Shown here one piece after another: positions 14,865 to 14,891 of a stretch of 14,891 nt of DNA. The position numbers and the translations under genes are program-made. The notes below the pieces were generated by a model that was not told the DNA's origin, ran no database searches, and was given only the letters and a program-made list of their open reading frames with translations. The DNA is from Sulfurimonas sp. (lineage in GTDB: Bacteria > Campylobacterota > Campylobacteria > Campylobacterales > Sulfurimonadaceae): the NCBI RefSeq assembly GCF_023229105.1, contig NZ_JALNZY010000051.1, forward strand, positions 1 to 14,891, in the 5' to 3' direction. How positions within the stretch are numbered: the stretch's first letter is position 1; each line of letters begins with the position of its first letter.

Positions 14865-14870
14865 ATTATA
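14865..14870 (-). promoter_or_regulatory. Probable -10 element of clpB
   Basis: A perfect TATAAT on the minus strand (14870-14865) lies 31 bases before the clpB ATG. Transcription would start near 14858, leaving about 25 bases that contain AGAGGA. The expected -35 position falls at or beyond the window edge and cannot be judged. No complete HspR (HAIR) or HrcA (CIRCE) heat-shock operator is present in the visible 58 bases. Confidence 0.55.
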
Positions 14871-14891
14871 TCGAGTTGAGTTACTTGTTGT

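Noticed and set aside
14834..14891. Possible HspR (HAIR) heat-shock operator upstream of clpB
   Set aside because: Only one partial half-site (ACTCAA on the minus strand) is visible, and no matching CTTGAGT half lies at the required spacing within the window.
1..14891. CRISPR array, tRNA or rRNA genes, transposons or prophage
   Set aside because: No periodic repeats with unique spacers, tRNA cloverleaf, rRNA-like tract, transposase-like frame or flanking terminal repeats were found on reading both strands.

Overview
The window looks like a chromosomal segment of a Campylobacterota (epsilonproteobacterial) bacterium, probably Sulfurimonas-like. This is inferred from the AT-rich sequence, the compact run rpmH-rnpA-yidD-yidC-jag-mnmE-ruvX, the character of the proteins and a NosL-type copper protein. 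No rRNA, tRNA, CRISPR array, insertion sequence or phage gene is visible. Nearly everything is on the minus strand; the exceptions are the tail of a gene at the left edge and one MarR-type regulator.

Left region (1-6310): the last 37 codons of an unrecognised plus-strand gene meet a three-gene RND efflux operon (minus strand, 5598 down to 184) across a terminator region. The operon encodes a TolC-like outer membrane factor, a periplasmic adaptor lipoprotein and an HAE1/AcrB-type pump. The pump is split by a net -1 frameshift near 1374, so as written it gives 637-aa and 397-aa halves instead of one protein of about 1027 aa. A divergent MarR-family regulator (5691-6188) shares a 92-bp intergenic region containing a perfect 12-bp palindrome over the probable efflux promoter. 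It is the likely local repressor. Two hairpins separate marR from the convergent gene on its right.

Middle (6312-7010): a secreted NosL-family protein whose C-terminal part resembles a class I cytochrome c in which the heme-binding CxxCH has become CKKTD.

Core operon (12140 down to 7101): rpmH (too short for a standard ORF listing), rnpA, yidD, yidC, jag, mnmE and ruvX, with neighbours overlapping by up to 8 bases or separated by at most 11. It links ribosome and RNase P protein production, membrane protein insertion and tRNA wobble modification. rnpA has no ATG, GTG or TTG that yields a full-length protein; an ACG 12 bases after the rpmH stop, behind a Shine-Dalgarno sequence, is the best candidate. 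Jag keeps its KH GxxG loop but lacks the R-x3-H signature of R3H domains.

Right region (14833 down to 12257): clpB, the disaggregase, with its own TATAAT promoter at the window edge. No wholly new system is evident. The points most worth checking are the split RND pump, the rnpA start, the degenerate cytochrome tail of the NosL-like protein, and the marR/efflux control region.
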